Assembly: GCA_003667865.1 (NCBI GenBank)
Contig: CP033051.1
Span: 383,501-447,500 of the forward strand
Direction: 5' to 3'
DNA: 64,000 nt
Source: Rossellomorea marisflavi
GTDB taxonomy: Bacteria; Bacillota; Bacilli; Bacillales; Bacillaceae_B
Part shown: piece after piece, positions 36,345-44,687 of the stretch
Layout of the letters: the number at the start of each line of letters is the position of its first letter
Numbering within the stretch: position 1 is the stretch's first letter
Program-made: the position numbers and the translations under genes
The notes under the pieces: generated by a model
Told to the model about the DNA's origin: nothing
The model's database searches: none
What the model saw: the letters and a program-made list of their open reading frames with translations, nothing else

Positions 36345-37653
36345 TCAATACCCAAACCTAAAAGATGAAGTGAATAGAATACAGGTACCGGATGAGAAAC
36401 TAAGCTCCATTATTACGAATACCATAAATGAGGCCCAAAAGAAAAAATCTCGTAAAAAGTCCATTACAACGTTATCTGCTGCGGCTGGTTTAGCAGTCAC
36501 TTTATTTTTGGGCTCTACACTTGTCTCTCCAGCAATGGCAAATATCGCTTCTGACATTCCCATTATAGGCAGCTTCTTTGAAAAATTTGGTGACAAGGGG
36601 TTACAAATAGCAGGGCAAAAAGGATTAACACAAACTGTTGAACAAACGGACGAAGATAACGGGATTTCTGTCACCATTAATGAAGTTTTTTACGATGGAT
36701 CACGCCTTACATTAGGCTATACATCTGAATCTCAGTCTCAAGTAAGTGGACCTGGACATATGATTGTTAAAGTAAACGGAGAAGAAATCACCTATAGTTC
36801 GGGGCAAGCGGGATATTTTATCAATCCTGAGCTGCGCAAAGGCACAATCAGCATCCACCCGCAAGAAAAACTTCCTGAAGAGTTTGATGTAAATATTATT
36901 TTTGAGGATGTTGGATACGTCCTTGGCAGATGGGAGTTTGAATTTCCAGTAAAGCAATCGAACAACGTGACGGTCCTTACACCTAAAGCTATAAGAGAAA
37001 TCGGAAACGCAGAGATGAGAATATCTTCATTAGAGCTAGGTCCAGCAGGAACAAGTCTGAATATGAGCATTATAAATGATGCTGATACAAACAATGAATT
37101 CGACCCAAACTCATCGAATCTACAATTCCATATCATGGAGGAGAATGGTCAGTCACTTGAACTATTAGATCATAGCGGCCATGGCGAATTGGTAAATGGG
37201 AAATTTGAAAGGAATCTTAATTATTTCTATACACCACTTTCAGACAGTACCGAAAATATTAGAGTAATTCCTTACACGGAACAAGAGATGACAGTAGAAG
37301 ATTCTGAGGAAGTGTCTATACCATTGGTTAAAAAAGGGTTACCTTTTACATTAAATCAAGGGGATTTTCAAGAGCTTCTTATTACAGACATCGATTCTAC
37401 AGATGAAAAAGTGACCGTTTTCTTTAATGTTTTGAATGAAAAAGTAATTGGCCACCCACTTCCACCAAAGCATATTTGGCTAGAGGATTCACAAGGAAAA
37501 GCTATCATGTCTGCTGATTCTCCTCAGAGAGTGAAGAAAGATACATTTAAAATTGAATTTATGACAAAGATGCAGAACGGTCTAAAGCTTAAAACCTATA
37601 AGTATCCAAAACCAGAGATATATGAGGAGTTTCAAGTTGAAATACAAAACTAA
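36337..37653 (+). CDS. Membrane-anchored anti-sigma factor, DUF4179 type
   Basis: 438 residues. A cytoplasmic N-terminal segment of about 45 residues (charged, ending KKKSRKKSITTL) should hold the sigma factor. One membrane helix, AAAGLAVTLFLGSTLVSP (about 48-65), follows. Then comes a large extracellular region made of beta-rich DUF4179/DUF5643-like domains (GISVTINEVFYDGSRLTLGY is typical). The 8-base overlap with the ECF gene means coupled translation. Release would require signal-driven proteolysis or a conformational change, which cannot be read from sequence. Confidence 0.88.
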   Translation: MNNQYPNLKDEVNRIQVPDEKLSSIITNTINEAQKKKSRKKSITTLSAAAGLAVTLFLGSTLVSPAMANIASDIPIIGSFFEKFGDKGLQIAGQKGLTQTVEQTDEDNGISVTINEVFYDGSRLTLGYTSESQSQVSGPGHMIVKVNGEEITYSSGQAGYFINPELRKGTISIHPQEKLPEEFDVNIIFEDVGYVLGRWEFEFPVKQSNNVTVLTPKAIREIGNAEMRISSLELGPAGTSLNMSIINDADTNNEFDPNSSNLQFHIMEENGQSLELLDHSGHGELVNGKFERNLNYFYTPLSDSTENIRVIPYTEQEMTVEDSEEVSIPLVKKGLPFTLNQGDFQELLITDIDSTDEKVTVFFNVLNEKVIGHPLPPKHIWLEDSQGKAIMSADSPQRVKKDTFKIEFMTKMQNGLKLKTYKYPKPEIYEEFQVEIQN

Positions 37654-37679
37654 ATAAGTGTGCAGCATCTTGGATATAA

Positions 37680-37709
37680 AAAGACCTTACAATTCAATGT
37701 AAGGTCTTT
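37680..37709. terminator. Bidirectional terminator between the anti-sigma gene and minJ
   Basis: AAAGACCTTACA and TGTAAGGTCTTT form a stem around ATTCAA, with A/T tracts on both sides. It serves two convergent genes. Confidence 0.85.
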
Positions 37710-37753
37710 ACACTATTAGTCTATTTTTTATATAGCCATGTTCGACCTAGCCC

Positions 37754-38956
37754 TTATGAAACCAAATGTCGTGCATTCTGCTTGCTTTCATCTGCGAAGA
37801 TAATTCCAAGCTCATGATGGTCACCTTCATAAAGAGCACCTTGAGCAAATCGATTTTCTCCATTGGTACCAATAACCTCTAACTTACAATAGGCACGGTT
37901 CTTTTGAAGTGCTTCATAGAATTCCCGCTCGCTGTTTACATCAATACTATTTACTTTGATGATAATCTCCCCTACTGTTAAAGCTAGCTTTTTTGCAGGT
38001 GAGTCAGGTAATACACCTAAAATCATAATGCCTCTCGGTTGCTTCGAATAATAATAAGGCTTTCCACTTTCATCTGTTCGATGACGGTACGCAATATATG
38101 CTCTTCCTAAGATGGCAACTACAGCCCCTATGATTGAAAAATAGGGAGCCCAATACCCAGAGATAGCTAGAGTTAAGGTTAAGGCACCAAGCCACATTAC
38201 CTTTGTTCCAATATTCTTCACCGCAATGGTTGGTAATGTACTTCGTATTAACTGTTTAAACCCGATTATAAATGGAACAAGTATGATCGAATAAGACTCT
38301 GTTCCAATCGTAAATACTGGCCACCATTCAAATGGTAGTTCTAATGTTCCTGTTGGTAATAAGAAGAACAATGGAACAAGCCATAGCTTTTCTGATTTTA
38401 ATGCCCCAACTATTAACCCTCGAGGACTTTTAATCAAAAGTGGTGATGTTTGCTTCCAACCATTTCTAAAAATTAGGATTCCCTCAATTAATAAAAGCGT
38501 TCCTAGTAAAATGACAATAGAGCTTAATAGTCCGATATTTAACTCTTCGACATATTGATTGAAAAACGGCAACTCCCACTTAAATAAGTCTGTTACAACA
38601 AGTATGAAATATGTAAATCCGACAGTAAATGCAGTCGATAGGAAACTGACTCTAAGTACAAATATAATGGATATAATGGCAATAAGGGCTATTGCAGCAA
38701 ATGGAATAACGACCCCAGAGATTAATAAGGGAATTGAAAATAATAAACCAATAAGTATTCCTTGTGATGCCATTACTCTTAAGTCATGATATCCATCTAG
38801 CAATCTTGTGTTAAAATCACGTCTTTCACGCTTTACTCTAAAATAACCTATAGCAATCGCGGAAATGATAGATAGATATAAAATTGGATGTAAAAACACT
38901 CTCGCCGAGCCTTTTAGCCATTCGATGAGGATTTCCTGCACCAATGGTTCCACCAC
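37754..38956 (-). CDS. minJ: MinJ, PDZ-domain cell-division topology protein
   Basis: About 400 residues. Eight or so hydrophobic helices fill roughly the first 290 residues, followed by a C-terminal PDZ domain (PRGIMILGVLPDSPAKKLAL, VGEIIIKVNSIDVNSEREF). MinJ bridges DivIVA and MinD so that division is inhibited at poles and old septa. Neighbouring ctpB agrees with the B. subtilis order. The start is uncertain: GTG at 38956 is the longest option, and TTG or GTG codons slightly downstream lie at a better distance from GAGGG. Confidence 0.88.
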   Translation of the reverse strand: MVEPLVQEILIEWLKGSARVFLHPILYLSIISAIAIGYFRVKRERRDFNTRLLDGYHDLRVMASQGILIGLLFSIPLLISGVVIPFAAIALIAIISIIFVLRVSFLSTAFTVGFTYFILVVTDLFKWELPFFNQYVEELNIGLLSSIVILLGTLLLIEGILIFRNGWKQTSPLLIKSPRGLIVGALKSEKLWLVPLFFLLPTGTLELPFEWWPVFTIGTESYSIILVPFIIGFKQLIRSTLPTIAVKNIGTKVMWLGALTLTLAISGYWAPYFSIIGAVVAILGRAYIAYRHRTDESGKPYYYSKQPRGIMILGVLPDSPAKKLALTVGEIIIKVNSIDVNSEREFYEALQKNRAYCKLEVIGTNGENRFAQGALYEGDHHELGIIFADESKQNARHLVS

Positions 38957-39150
38957 CCTCTGAAACTAGTATTGTTATTCCTATTCTATCACTATCATTT
39001 CCCAAAACATATGCCAATTTTAGTGAAATTATAACTTTTATACAATTCGACATTCGCTAAAATTTTCCCGGGAAATGATGACCTCTGTTGATTACCGTCA
39101 TTTCCTCGCAACTACAAAAAACAATGTCGTATGCTAGACTCTTAAATGAT

Positions 39151-39164
39151 AGAGGGACGGACCT
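39151..39164. repeat. Half unit of the GAGGGACGGACCT family
   Basis: AGAGGGACGGACCT, full 14-base arm without its partner, between minJ and ctpB. Confidence 0.8.
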
Positions 39165-39298
39165 ATGAGGTAGCGATGATTTTCGATGTTTCCCAATCCA
39201 AATTAAATCACAATAAAGCTGATATAACAGCCTTTAGGGCGGGAAATGATAACACAAAGTGCCAAGAATGAGTATGTAATCTGAAGAAATTCTACTTG

Positions 39299-39313
39299 AG
39301 AGGGACGGACCTT
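39299..39313. repeat. Half unit of the GAGGGACGGACCT family
   Basis: AGAGGGACGGACCTT, same orientation as the copy at 39151, about 150 bases away. Confidence 0.8.
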
Positions 39314-39720
39314 GTTGAAAAAAATGTTGTCAAAATTTCATGCTAGAAAACTTGATAGAGTCGAATGATAGATAGAGAAGAATGATAGAAGATGAAGCGA
39401 TTTTGTGGAGAGAGGGAACTACGAGTCGGAAGAGGGAATTGCCAACAAATGTAGGAGAAGAATTTAAGCATAGAATGTGGGGGAAATATTGTGAGATGAG
39501 AAGTACGAGGAAACCATGAGGAAATGTCTGTGTATAAATGTTGGTGAAAGCATGTCTAATAAACTTGAAATTCCTGTGTGGATAGAAGACTAACATAGTA
39601 AAATGTAGGAGTAATGAAACCGGAGCAACCTGCTAAAACATTGTATAAGGAGTGTAAAATTCCAAGAAGATGTGATCAGTGGTAAATTTGGGCTTTACCC
39701 TATAATATGCTGCACTTAAT

Positions 39721-39750
39721 AAAGTGGTCAACCTAATTGGTGACCACTTT
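39721..39750. terminator. Orphan terminator-like hairpin
   Basis: Perfect 10-base stem AAAGTGGTCA / TGACCACTTT with loop ACCTAATTGG. No gene ends nearby, so it may end an unannotated transcript or be a leftover. Confidence 0.55.
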
Positions 39751-40004
39751 ATCTATTTGCTGATTTATACAACTACCTCAATGAATGTACTCTCTCACCT
39801 TAAAATGACGTTCTAAGAGTGAGTGATAATCGATGAGGAAGGTTTCACTTTGTGGGAATAACCCGGATCAGGAACCAAAACGTAACACTGTCGTCATGCA
39901 GAAGTAGTTATACAAAATCCCCTCTCTTCTAAGCAGATCATTGAAGAATGAAGTAGGAAGTGTACTCCAAAGCCCCTAACAACGCATACACAATAAAGAC
40001 AGAA

Positions 40005-40039
40005 AGAGGGACGGACCTTCTGAGAAGGTCCGTCCCTCT
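40005..40039. repeat. Palindromic unit at the ctpB 3' end (likely terminator)
   Basis: Arms AGAGGGACGGACCTT and AAGGTCCGTCCCTCT around CTGAG, 4 bases past the ctpB stop. On the minus strand it is followed by TTCTGTCTTTATTG. Confidence 0.85.
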
Positions 40040-40043
40040 AAAA

Positions 40044-41492
40044 TTAGTCAAATTTCAGACGCGATAGGTAATCAAGTGCAGTTTGGAGTTGTTTGTCATT
40101 GCTTTCATTTTTGATGGCGCTTCGGATTTCGTCTTCTAGTTTTAGCGCTGTCTCAGTGTTAATGACGCCTGTTGCATCTAGTTTCGTATCCTTCTGGAAT
40201 TCTTTTACCGCACGTTCGGTGTCACTGCTAAAATACCCATCTGTTCTTCCAGGCTTGTAGCCTAGCCCTTGTAGCATTTCTTGAGCATTCTTTATTTGAT
40301 CATCATTCATTTCAATCTTCAGTGGCTTTTCTACATGTATTGGATGTGTGTAGAAAAATGATGGTTGCTGTACGGGAATATCCGGTTTAATCCCTTTTTT
40401 ATGAATCCAGTTACCATCTGGTGTTAGCCATTTGAACATCGTTAATTTAATATTACTTCCATCTCCCATCGGCACAGCTTGTTGCACGGTACCTTTTCCG
40501 AAGCTCTTTGTACCAATAAGTGGATATCGTTCTGCTTCCTGCAGTGCTCCTGCTAGGATTTCCGATGCGGAAGCACTTCCTTCATCAATCAGCACGGTAA
40601 TTGGATATGGCTTTCTTTCTTGATTTTGAGAGAAACTTGTAAGCACTTCTCCGTCACGTTGTTGAATTTGTACAACAGGCTTGTCATCTGTGACAAGTTC
40701 ACCTAATATTTTCTCAACACTATCTAACAGCCCTCCAGGATTTCCACGAACATCAATCACTAGACCTTCAATATTTTTTGACTCTAGATTTTTTACTTCT
40801 TTTATAAAATCTTCCGCTGTATTTTCAGAGAACGTTGTAATTTGAATATAACCAACGTTTTTATCTCCAGCTTTCTTTACATTTGCAATCACCGTTTCAA
40901 CCGGAATCTCATCACGTTTAACAGATACTTTAATCGGATTTGATACCCCTTCACGCTTAATTTCTAGGTTAACCTTTGTTCCTTTTTCACCACGAATTTT
41001 CAAGGTTGCTTCGTATAAGTCTAACCCTTCTACGACTTCACCATCGATTTTGATTAACTGATCATTCGGCTTTAAGCCCGCCTCCTCAGCTGGCGAGTCG
41101 TTAAATGGCGCGACAATGATGATCTTCCCTTCCATCATCGTTACCTCTGCTCCAATTCCTTCAAAGGAAGAGTTCAATGTGTCCTTGAATTGAGAGGCCG
41201 TTTTTGCGTCCATATAAACAGAGTATGGATCATCTAACGTCTCCAGCATCCCTTGAACCGCACCTTCTACAAGCTCCTGCTTGTCTACCTCCTGGTAAAA
41301 CTTACTCTCAATTAAGTCATAGGCCATTTCCACCTTTTCAAGCTGAGCGGTAAAACCTCCATTTTCTTCTGTTTGAGCTGAATCACCTTGAGTTCCTTTT
41401 GCAAACCAATGCATTCCACCATACGTAGCACTTGCTCCAATAAGTATCGATATGATTACTATCAAGAGTAATCTTTTACTTGATCCTCTCAT
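40044..41492 (-). CDS. ctpB: CtpB, carboxy-terminal processing protease (S41)
   Basis: 482 residues. The N-terminal membrane helix RLLLIVIISILIGASATYGG is followed by a PDZ domain (about 95-175: FEGIGAEVTMMEGKI, PAEEAGLKPNDQLIKIDG). The S41 catalytic domain has Ser in DEGSASASEILAGALQE and Lys in GTKSFGKGTVQ. A C-terminal peptidoglycan-binding-like domain (LQGLGYKPGRTDGYFSS) ends the protein. In B. subtilis CtpB processes SpoIVFA during sporulation. The start is the ATG at 41492, 5 bases after GGAGGGG. Confidence 0.95.
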   Translation of the reverse strand: MRGSSKRLLLIVIISILIGASATYGGMHWFAKGTQGDSAQTEENGGFTAQLEKVEMAYDLIESKFYQEVDKQELVEGAVQGMLETLDDPYSVYMDAKTASQFKDTLNSSFEGIGAEVTMMEGKIIIVAPFNDSPAEEAGLKPNDQLIKIDGEVVEGLDLYEATLKIRGEKGTKVNLEIKREGVSNPIKVSVKRDEIPVETVIANVKKAGDKNVGYIQITTFSENTAEDFIKEVKNLESKNIEGLVIDVRGNPGGLLDSVEKILGELVTDDKPVVQIQQRDGEVLTSFSQNQERKPYPITVLIDEGSASASEILAGALQEAERYPLIGTKSFGKGTVQQAVPMGDGSNIKLTMFKWLTPDGNWIHKKGIKPDIPVQQPSFFYTHPIHVEKPLKIEMNDDQIKNAQEMLQGLGYKPGRTDGYFSSDTERAVKEFQKDTKLDATGVINTETALKLEDEIRSAIKNESNDKQLQTALDYLSRLKFD

Positions 41493-41684
41493 CAGTTCCC
41501 CTCCACTCAATTTACACATCATGTCTACTTGTGCTGATGAATAAAGACATCGTCTTTACTACCATATACATATGCCTGTTAAGGACAAGTTATGATAGTG
41601 AAGGAGGAAATGGTGACTAGGAAAAAGTGTGAAATAAACGAATAGTAGTGCTTTCGATACGTAGGTTTATTGAACAATTTTCTT

Positions 41685-41864
41685 ACGGACATAGAAGAGC
41701 TTATTTTCATAATTACCCTTTTAAAACAAACGAACGGACACAGGTGCACTTATTTCATAATATAGAAGTCAAAGTTAGACTCCAAATCATGAAAGAAGAG
41801 CGCTCATGTCCGTTAGGATCTAAAGATATGTTGTTTTATATAAAATAAGGGCTCGCATGTCCGT
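41685..41864. repeat. Four ACGGACAT-type repeats arranged as two inverted pairs
   Basis: Plus-oriented copies begin at 41685 (ACGGACATAGAAGAGCTTAT) and 41734 (ACGGACACAGGTGCACTTAT). Minus-oriented copies end at 41813 and 41864 (ACGGACATGAGCGCTC and ACGGACATGCGAGCCCTTAT when reversed). Copy 1 can pair with copy 4 and copy 2 with copy 3. No gene is supported in the 407-base gap between ctpB and the PLP enzyme. Confidence 0.75.
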
Positions 41865-41899
41865 TTGCACCCCGTTGGAGTAAAAGCAAACCTGCCATG

Positions 41900-43036
41900 T
41901 TATCTTGACAAACGAATCGCCTCGGAAAACTGTTCCACAATGTCCTCGCTATCCTCGATTCCTACGGAAATACGAACAACATGTGTATTAATGCCTAATC
42001 GCTCCTGCGCTTCAGGTGGTAATGCGCGATGAGAGGTTCCAAGTGGATACGAGACTGTTGTCTCAACACCAGCTAAAGTAGGAACAATCTTCACCCACCC
42101 TAACGATTTAAAAAATGCAGAAATGTCTAGATCCTGTGACAACTGGATGGATACCATCGCTCCATTTCCATTAGGCGAAACATAGTCAGGATAATATACT
42201 CGATCGACTAATTCATTTTCTTTTAATGCACGAGCAAGAGCCGCTGCATTTCGAGATTGCTTTTCCATACGAAGAGACAATGTCTTTGCTCCTCTACATG
42301 TTAACCATGCTTCAAATGGACTTAGGTTTGCACCAAGGTTCACGACTTTTTCACGTGCCTTTTGGATAAGCTCTGCATCTCCAACAACAACTCCTGCTGT
42401 TACATCGCTATGACCGCCAAAGTATTTTGTCGCACTGTGAGCCACGATATTAATACCTGACTCATATGGTCTGAGAAGATACGGTGTGGCAAAGGTATTG
42501 TCCACCATTGTTTTAAGACTATGCTTCTTTGCAATACTTACCATTTGTTGAATATCTTCAACTCTCATAAATGGGTTTGTAATCGTTTCGCTATATAAAA
42601 GCACTGTATTTTCTTTTATAGCTCGTTCGATTTCCTCCTGTTGTACAAAACTAACAAAGCTCGTTTCAATGCCAAGGTGCTTTAGTTCCTCTTTTAACAT
42701 ATGAAAGGTTCCACCATATACATCCTCAGCTGCAATGATATGGTCACCCGCTTTGGCTACCGAAAGAATTCCTACTAATATAGCAGAAAGACCTGAAGAG
42801 GAAGCGACTCCCGCCGGTGCTCCTTCAAGTTGCGCCGCCAAGCCTCCTAACTCATCTGTGTTTGGATTACCCGTTCTCGTATACAGGTAAGAGGAGTTTG
42901 TTTGATAGAAGCCTTCAAGCTCTTCTAATGAAGAAAACGTAAAAGCTGACGTTTGATAAATTGGAGTTGCTTTACTTTTTATTGTTTTATCTTGTTTGTA
43001 GCCACTATGCAGGACCTTTGTTTCAAATTTTTTCAT
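41900..43036 (-). CDS. Cys/Met-metabolism PLP enzyme (cystathionine gamma-lyase/beta-lyase type)
   Basis: 378 residues of the trans-sulfuration family. PLP-binding motifs are SSGLSAILVGIL, DVYGGTFHM, TMVDNTFATPYLLRP and SATKYFGGHSDVTAG, with the Schiff-base lysine. The C-terminal GVETTVSYPLGTSH is typical of gamma-lyases or beta-lyases. Which of cystathionine gamma-synthase, gamma-lyase or beta-lyase it is cannot be settled from sequence alone. The ATG at 43036 follows GGAAGGGG by 9 bases; earlier in-frame ATGs lack a site. It is a lone gene with no SAM riboswitch seen upstream. Confidence 0.88.
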   Translation of the reverse strand: MKKFETKVLHSGYKQDKTIKSKATPIYQTSAFTFSSLEELEGFYQTNSSYLYTRTGNPNTDELGGLAAQLEGAPAGVASSSGLSAILVGILSVAKAGDHIIAAEDVYGGTFHMLKEELKHLGIETSFVSFVQQEEIERAIKENTVLLYSETITNPFMRVEDIQQMVSIAKKHSLKTMVDNTFATPYLLRPYESGINIVAHSATKYFGGHSDVTAGVVVGDAELIQKAREKVVNLGANLSPFEAWLTCRGAKTLSLRMEKQSRNAAALARALKENELVDRVYYPDYVSPNGNGAMVSIQLSQDLDISAFFKSLGWVKIVPTLAGVETTVSYPLGTSHRALPPEAQERLGINTHVVRISVGIEDSEDIVEQFSEAIRLSR

Positions 43037-43275
43037 TCTAAACGACCCCTTCCAAGGACTTAACCCTTTATATCTTATGAACAATGTAACACATTAAATG
43101 GTTAAAGCAATATAGGTAAAAGAATATTTTTTGGTTTCTTATTACGAATCAACTAAAATACAATCTTTGAATTTTCTAGTAGTAACGTGTTGTTCTATCG
43201 TGCTCCAAACACTTGCATTCTATTAGAACGTGGCCTAACATGCGGGGATTTCGTCCCTTTCGGCTTCAGGCAAAA

Positions 43276-43316
43276 AAAAGAAGGCTTATTCAGCCTGTAA
43301 TACGCCCTTCTCTTTA
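43276..43316 (-). terminator. Terminator of the TlpA-like gene
   Basis: On the minus strand AGGCTGAATAAGCCT forms a hairpin, with AGAAGG/CCTTCT extending it, followed by TTTTTTTT. It sits directly after the stop. Confidence 0.75.
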
Positions 43317-43895
43317 CTATTCCATGCTATCTACCAAATTCGTCATCATCTCTTCATCCATCGGACCAACTACACGATGGTGGATGACACCTTCAGTATT
43401 AATCATATACGTTGTAGGAATTGTGACAGCACGGTATTCCTTACCAAGTTCTCCACTCTCATCTAACAGAATCGGGAATGTTAACCCGTACTCTTCTATA
43501 AACTCTTGTACATTCTCACGGTTTGATTCTGTATTCATTAAATTGACGGCAAGAATTTCGACATTCTCACTATTGTCCTTATAAAAGTTCTCCATATGTG
43601 GCATCTCTGCTTTACATGGTGGACACCACGTTGCCCAGAAGTTGAGGATGACTTTTTTTCCTTTATAATCAGATAATGAGACCGCTTCACCGTTCAGGTT
43701 CATTAGTTCAAAGCCAGGAGCTCCATCTCCTTGCGCTAATCCCTCTGGCTGTTCCACTACATGTGCATCAGACCCTAGCTCCTCTTGTACAGCCTCTTCT
43801 ATTTGTTCTGCTTCATCCTTACTCTGATATAAATTCACCACAACAATCCCTAGTAAAACGACAATAAGAGCCACTCCAAAGAATGCTTTATTCAT
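43317..43895 (-). CDS. TlpA/ResA-like membrane-anchored thiol-disulfide oxidoreductase
   Basis: 192 residues. One N-terminal membrane helix, FFGVALIVVLLGIVVVN, an acidic linker, then a thioredoxin fold with active site NFWATWCPPCKAEMP, a cis-proline region VTIPTTYMI, and the TlpA-type insertion. It faces outside the membrane and reduces or forms disulfides; relatives act in cytochrome c maturation or spore coat or cortex assembly. An 8-base overlap links it to the membrane gene upstream. Confidence 0.88.
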   Translation of the reverse strand: MNKAFFGVALIVVLLGIVVVNLYQSKDEAEQIEEAVQEELGSDAHVVEQPEGLAQGDGAPGFELMNLNGEAVSLSDYKGKKVILNFWATWCPPCKAEMPHMENFYKDNSENVEILAVNLMNTESNRENVQEFIEEYGLTFPILLDESGELGKEYRAVTIPTTYMINTEGVIHHRVVGPMDEEMMTNLVDSME

Positions 43896-44490
43896 ATGTT
43901 GTCTCCCTTCGCAAGCGATTTATGACCAACCCAATTCCTATAAACCATAAAAATACTAGCACACTTATTGACATGCCTTTGCCAACCAGTGACTGAAAGA
44001 ATATCTGCAGCAATGTAAATAAAATAGCGAATTGTATGATAAAGAGAGATTCCTCTTTTTTCTTCATGAAAACGTATAAACTAGCGATGTTCAATAGGAG
44101 CGATATCCCTCCTAGAACAGTATGTCCTGTCAAAATTACATGTAACGGGACATAGCTTCCCAGCAACAGAACCCATGGACACAGAAAATCATTCGTTGAG
44201 ATCTTTAATTTTAAAAGATAAAGACTTGCGAGAACCACTCCCAGCAAAAAGCCCTTTATACCTCCATCAAAGTATAGAATCGACAAAGGCTGCTCAACAA
44301 CAAATGAAAACTGAAACAGGATTATTGATAACTTCCATGTTACAACCATTATGAGAAAACCATTAAAAAGGTTCTCAGCAGTCGTTTTATTAAGCAAGAT
44401 ACGTGTCATTCCGTACATCAACATAAAAGAAACAAGAATCACAATCCATGTGACAGGAATGGTTCGATTGCCAATTGTTAGTAGCTCCAT
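43888..44490 (-). CDS. Polytopic membrane protein coupled to a TlpA-like oxidoreductase
   Basis: 200 residues, about six to seven hydrophobic helices, no cysteine pair of the CcdA/DsbD type, and no family I can name with confidence. The layout recalls Lgt-like integral proteins (a TVLGGI segment and a WKLS segment). The ATG at 44490 has GGAGG 8 bases upstream. Overlap with the thioredoxin-like gene suggests the two work together at the membrane. Confidence 0.65.
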   Translation of the reverse strand: MELLTIGNRTIPVTWIVILVSFMLMYGMTRILLNKTTAENLFNGFLIMVVTWKLSIILFQFSFVVEQPLSILYFDGGIKGFLLGVVLASLYLLKLKISTNDFLCPWVLLLGSYVPLHVILTGHTVLGGISLLLNIASLYVFMKKKEESLFIIQFAILFTLLQIFFQSLVGKGMSISVLVFLWFIGIGLVINRLRRETTYE

Positions 44491-44590
44491 CCACACTGCC
44501 TCCATCCCTATTTTACGTTCTACACATAAAATATCATATTTTGATTAGAAAGAGGTTGATTGCGTACTTTTCTAGTAATTTTTTGTTTTG

Positions 44591-44621
44591 TACATAATTT
44601 AATGACCAATTAGCCATGATA
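44591..44621 (+). promoter_or_regulatory. Possible sigma-G promoter of the germinant receptor operon
   Basis: TACATA (44591-44596) and CATGATA (44615-44621), 18 bases apart, loosely resemble forespore sigma-G elements TGAATA and CATACTA. Such operons are sigma-G dependent in B. subtilis, but the match is weak. Confidence 0.3.
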
Positions 44622-44687
44622 TTCCAATAGGGAGTAAGTTTTCCATTTAACATCAAGGCAATCTCTAACAGAAGTAAGGTGATATTG

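Larger units (their letters stand above)
38957..40004. other. Gene-poor 1-kb stretch between minJ and ctpB
   Basis: No reading frame with a ribosome site was found on either strand. It holds two half units of the short palindromic family (39151-39164, 39299-39313) and a hairpin, AAAGTGGTCA / TGACCACTTT, at 39721-39750 that could terminate either strand. In B. subtilis this interval carries swrA, and nothing resembling SwrA is visible here. The frame at 39330-39596 on the minus strand lacks coding features. Confidence 0.6.

Noticed and set aside
39330-39596. 88-residue minus-strand frame in the minJ-ctpB gap
   Set aside because: Hydrophobic, low-complexity translation without a ribosome site or coding features; likely non-coding.
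41648-41848. 66-residue plus-strand frame downstream of the ctpB start
   Set aside because: It is built from the ACGGACAT repeats and has no ribosome site.
43037-43200. SAM-type riboswitch upstream of the Cys/Met PLP enzyme
   Set aside because: None of the conserved core of the S-box (SAM-I) was found.
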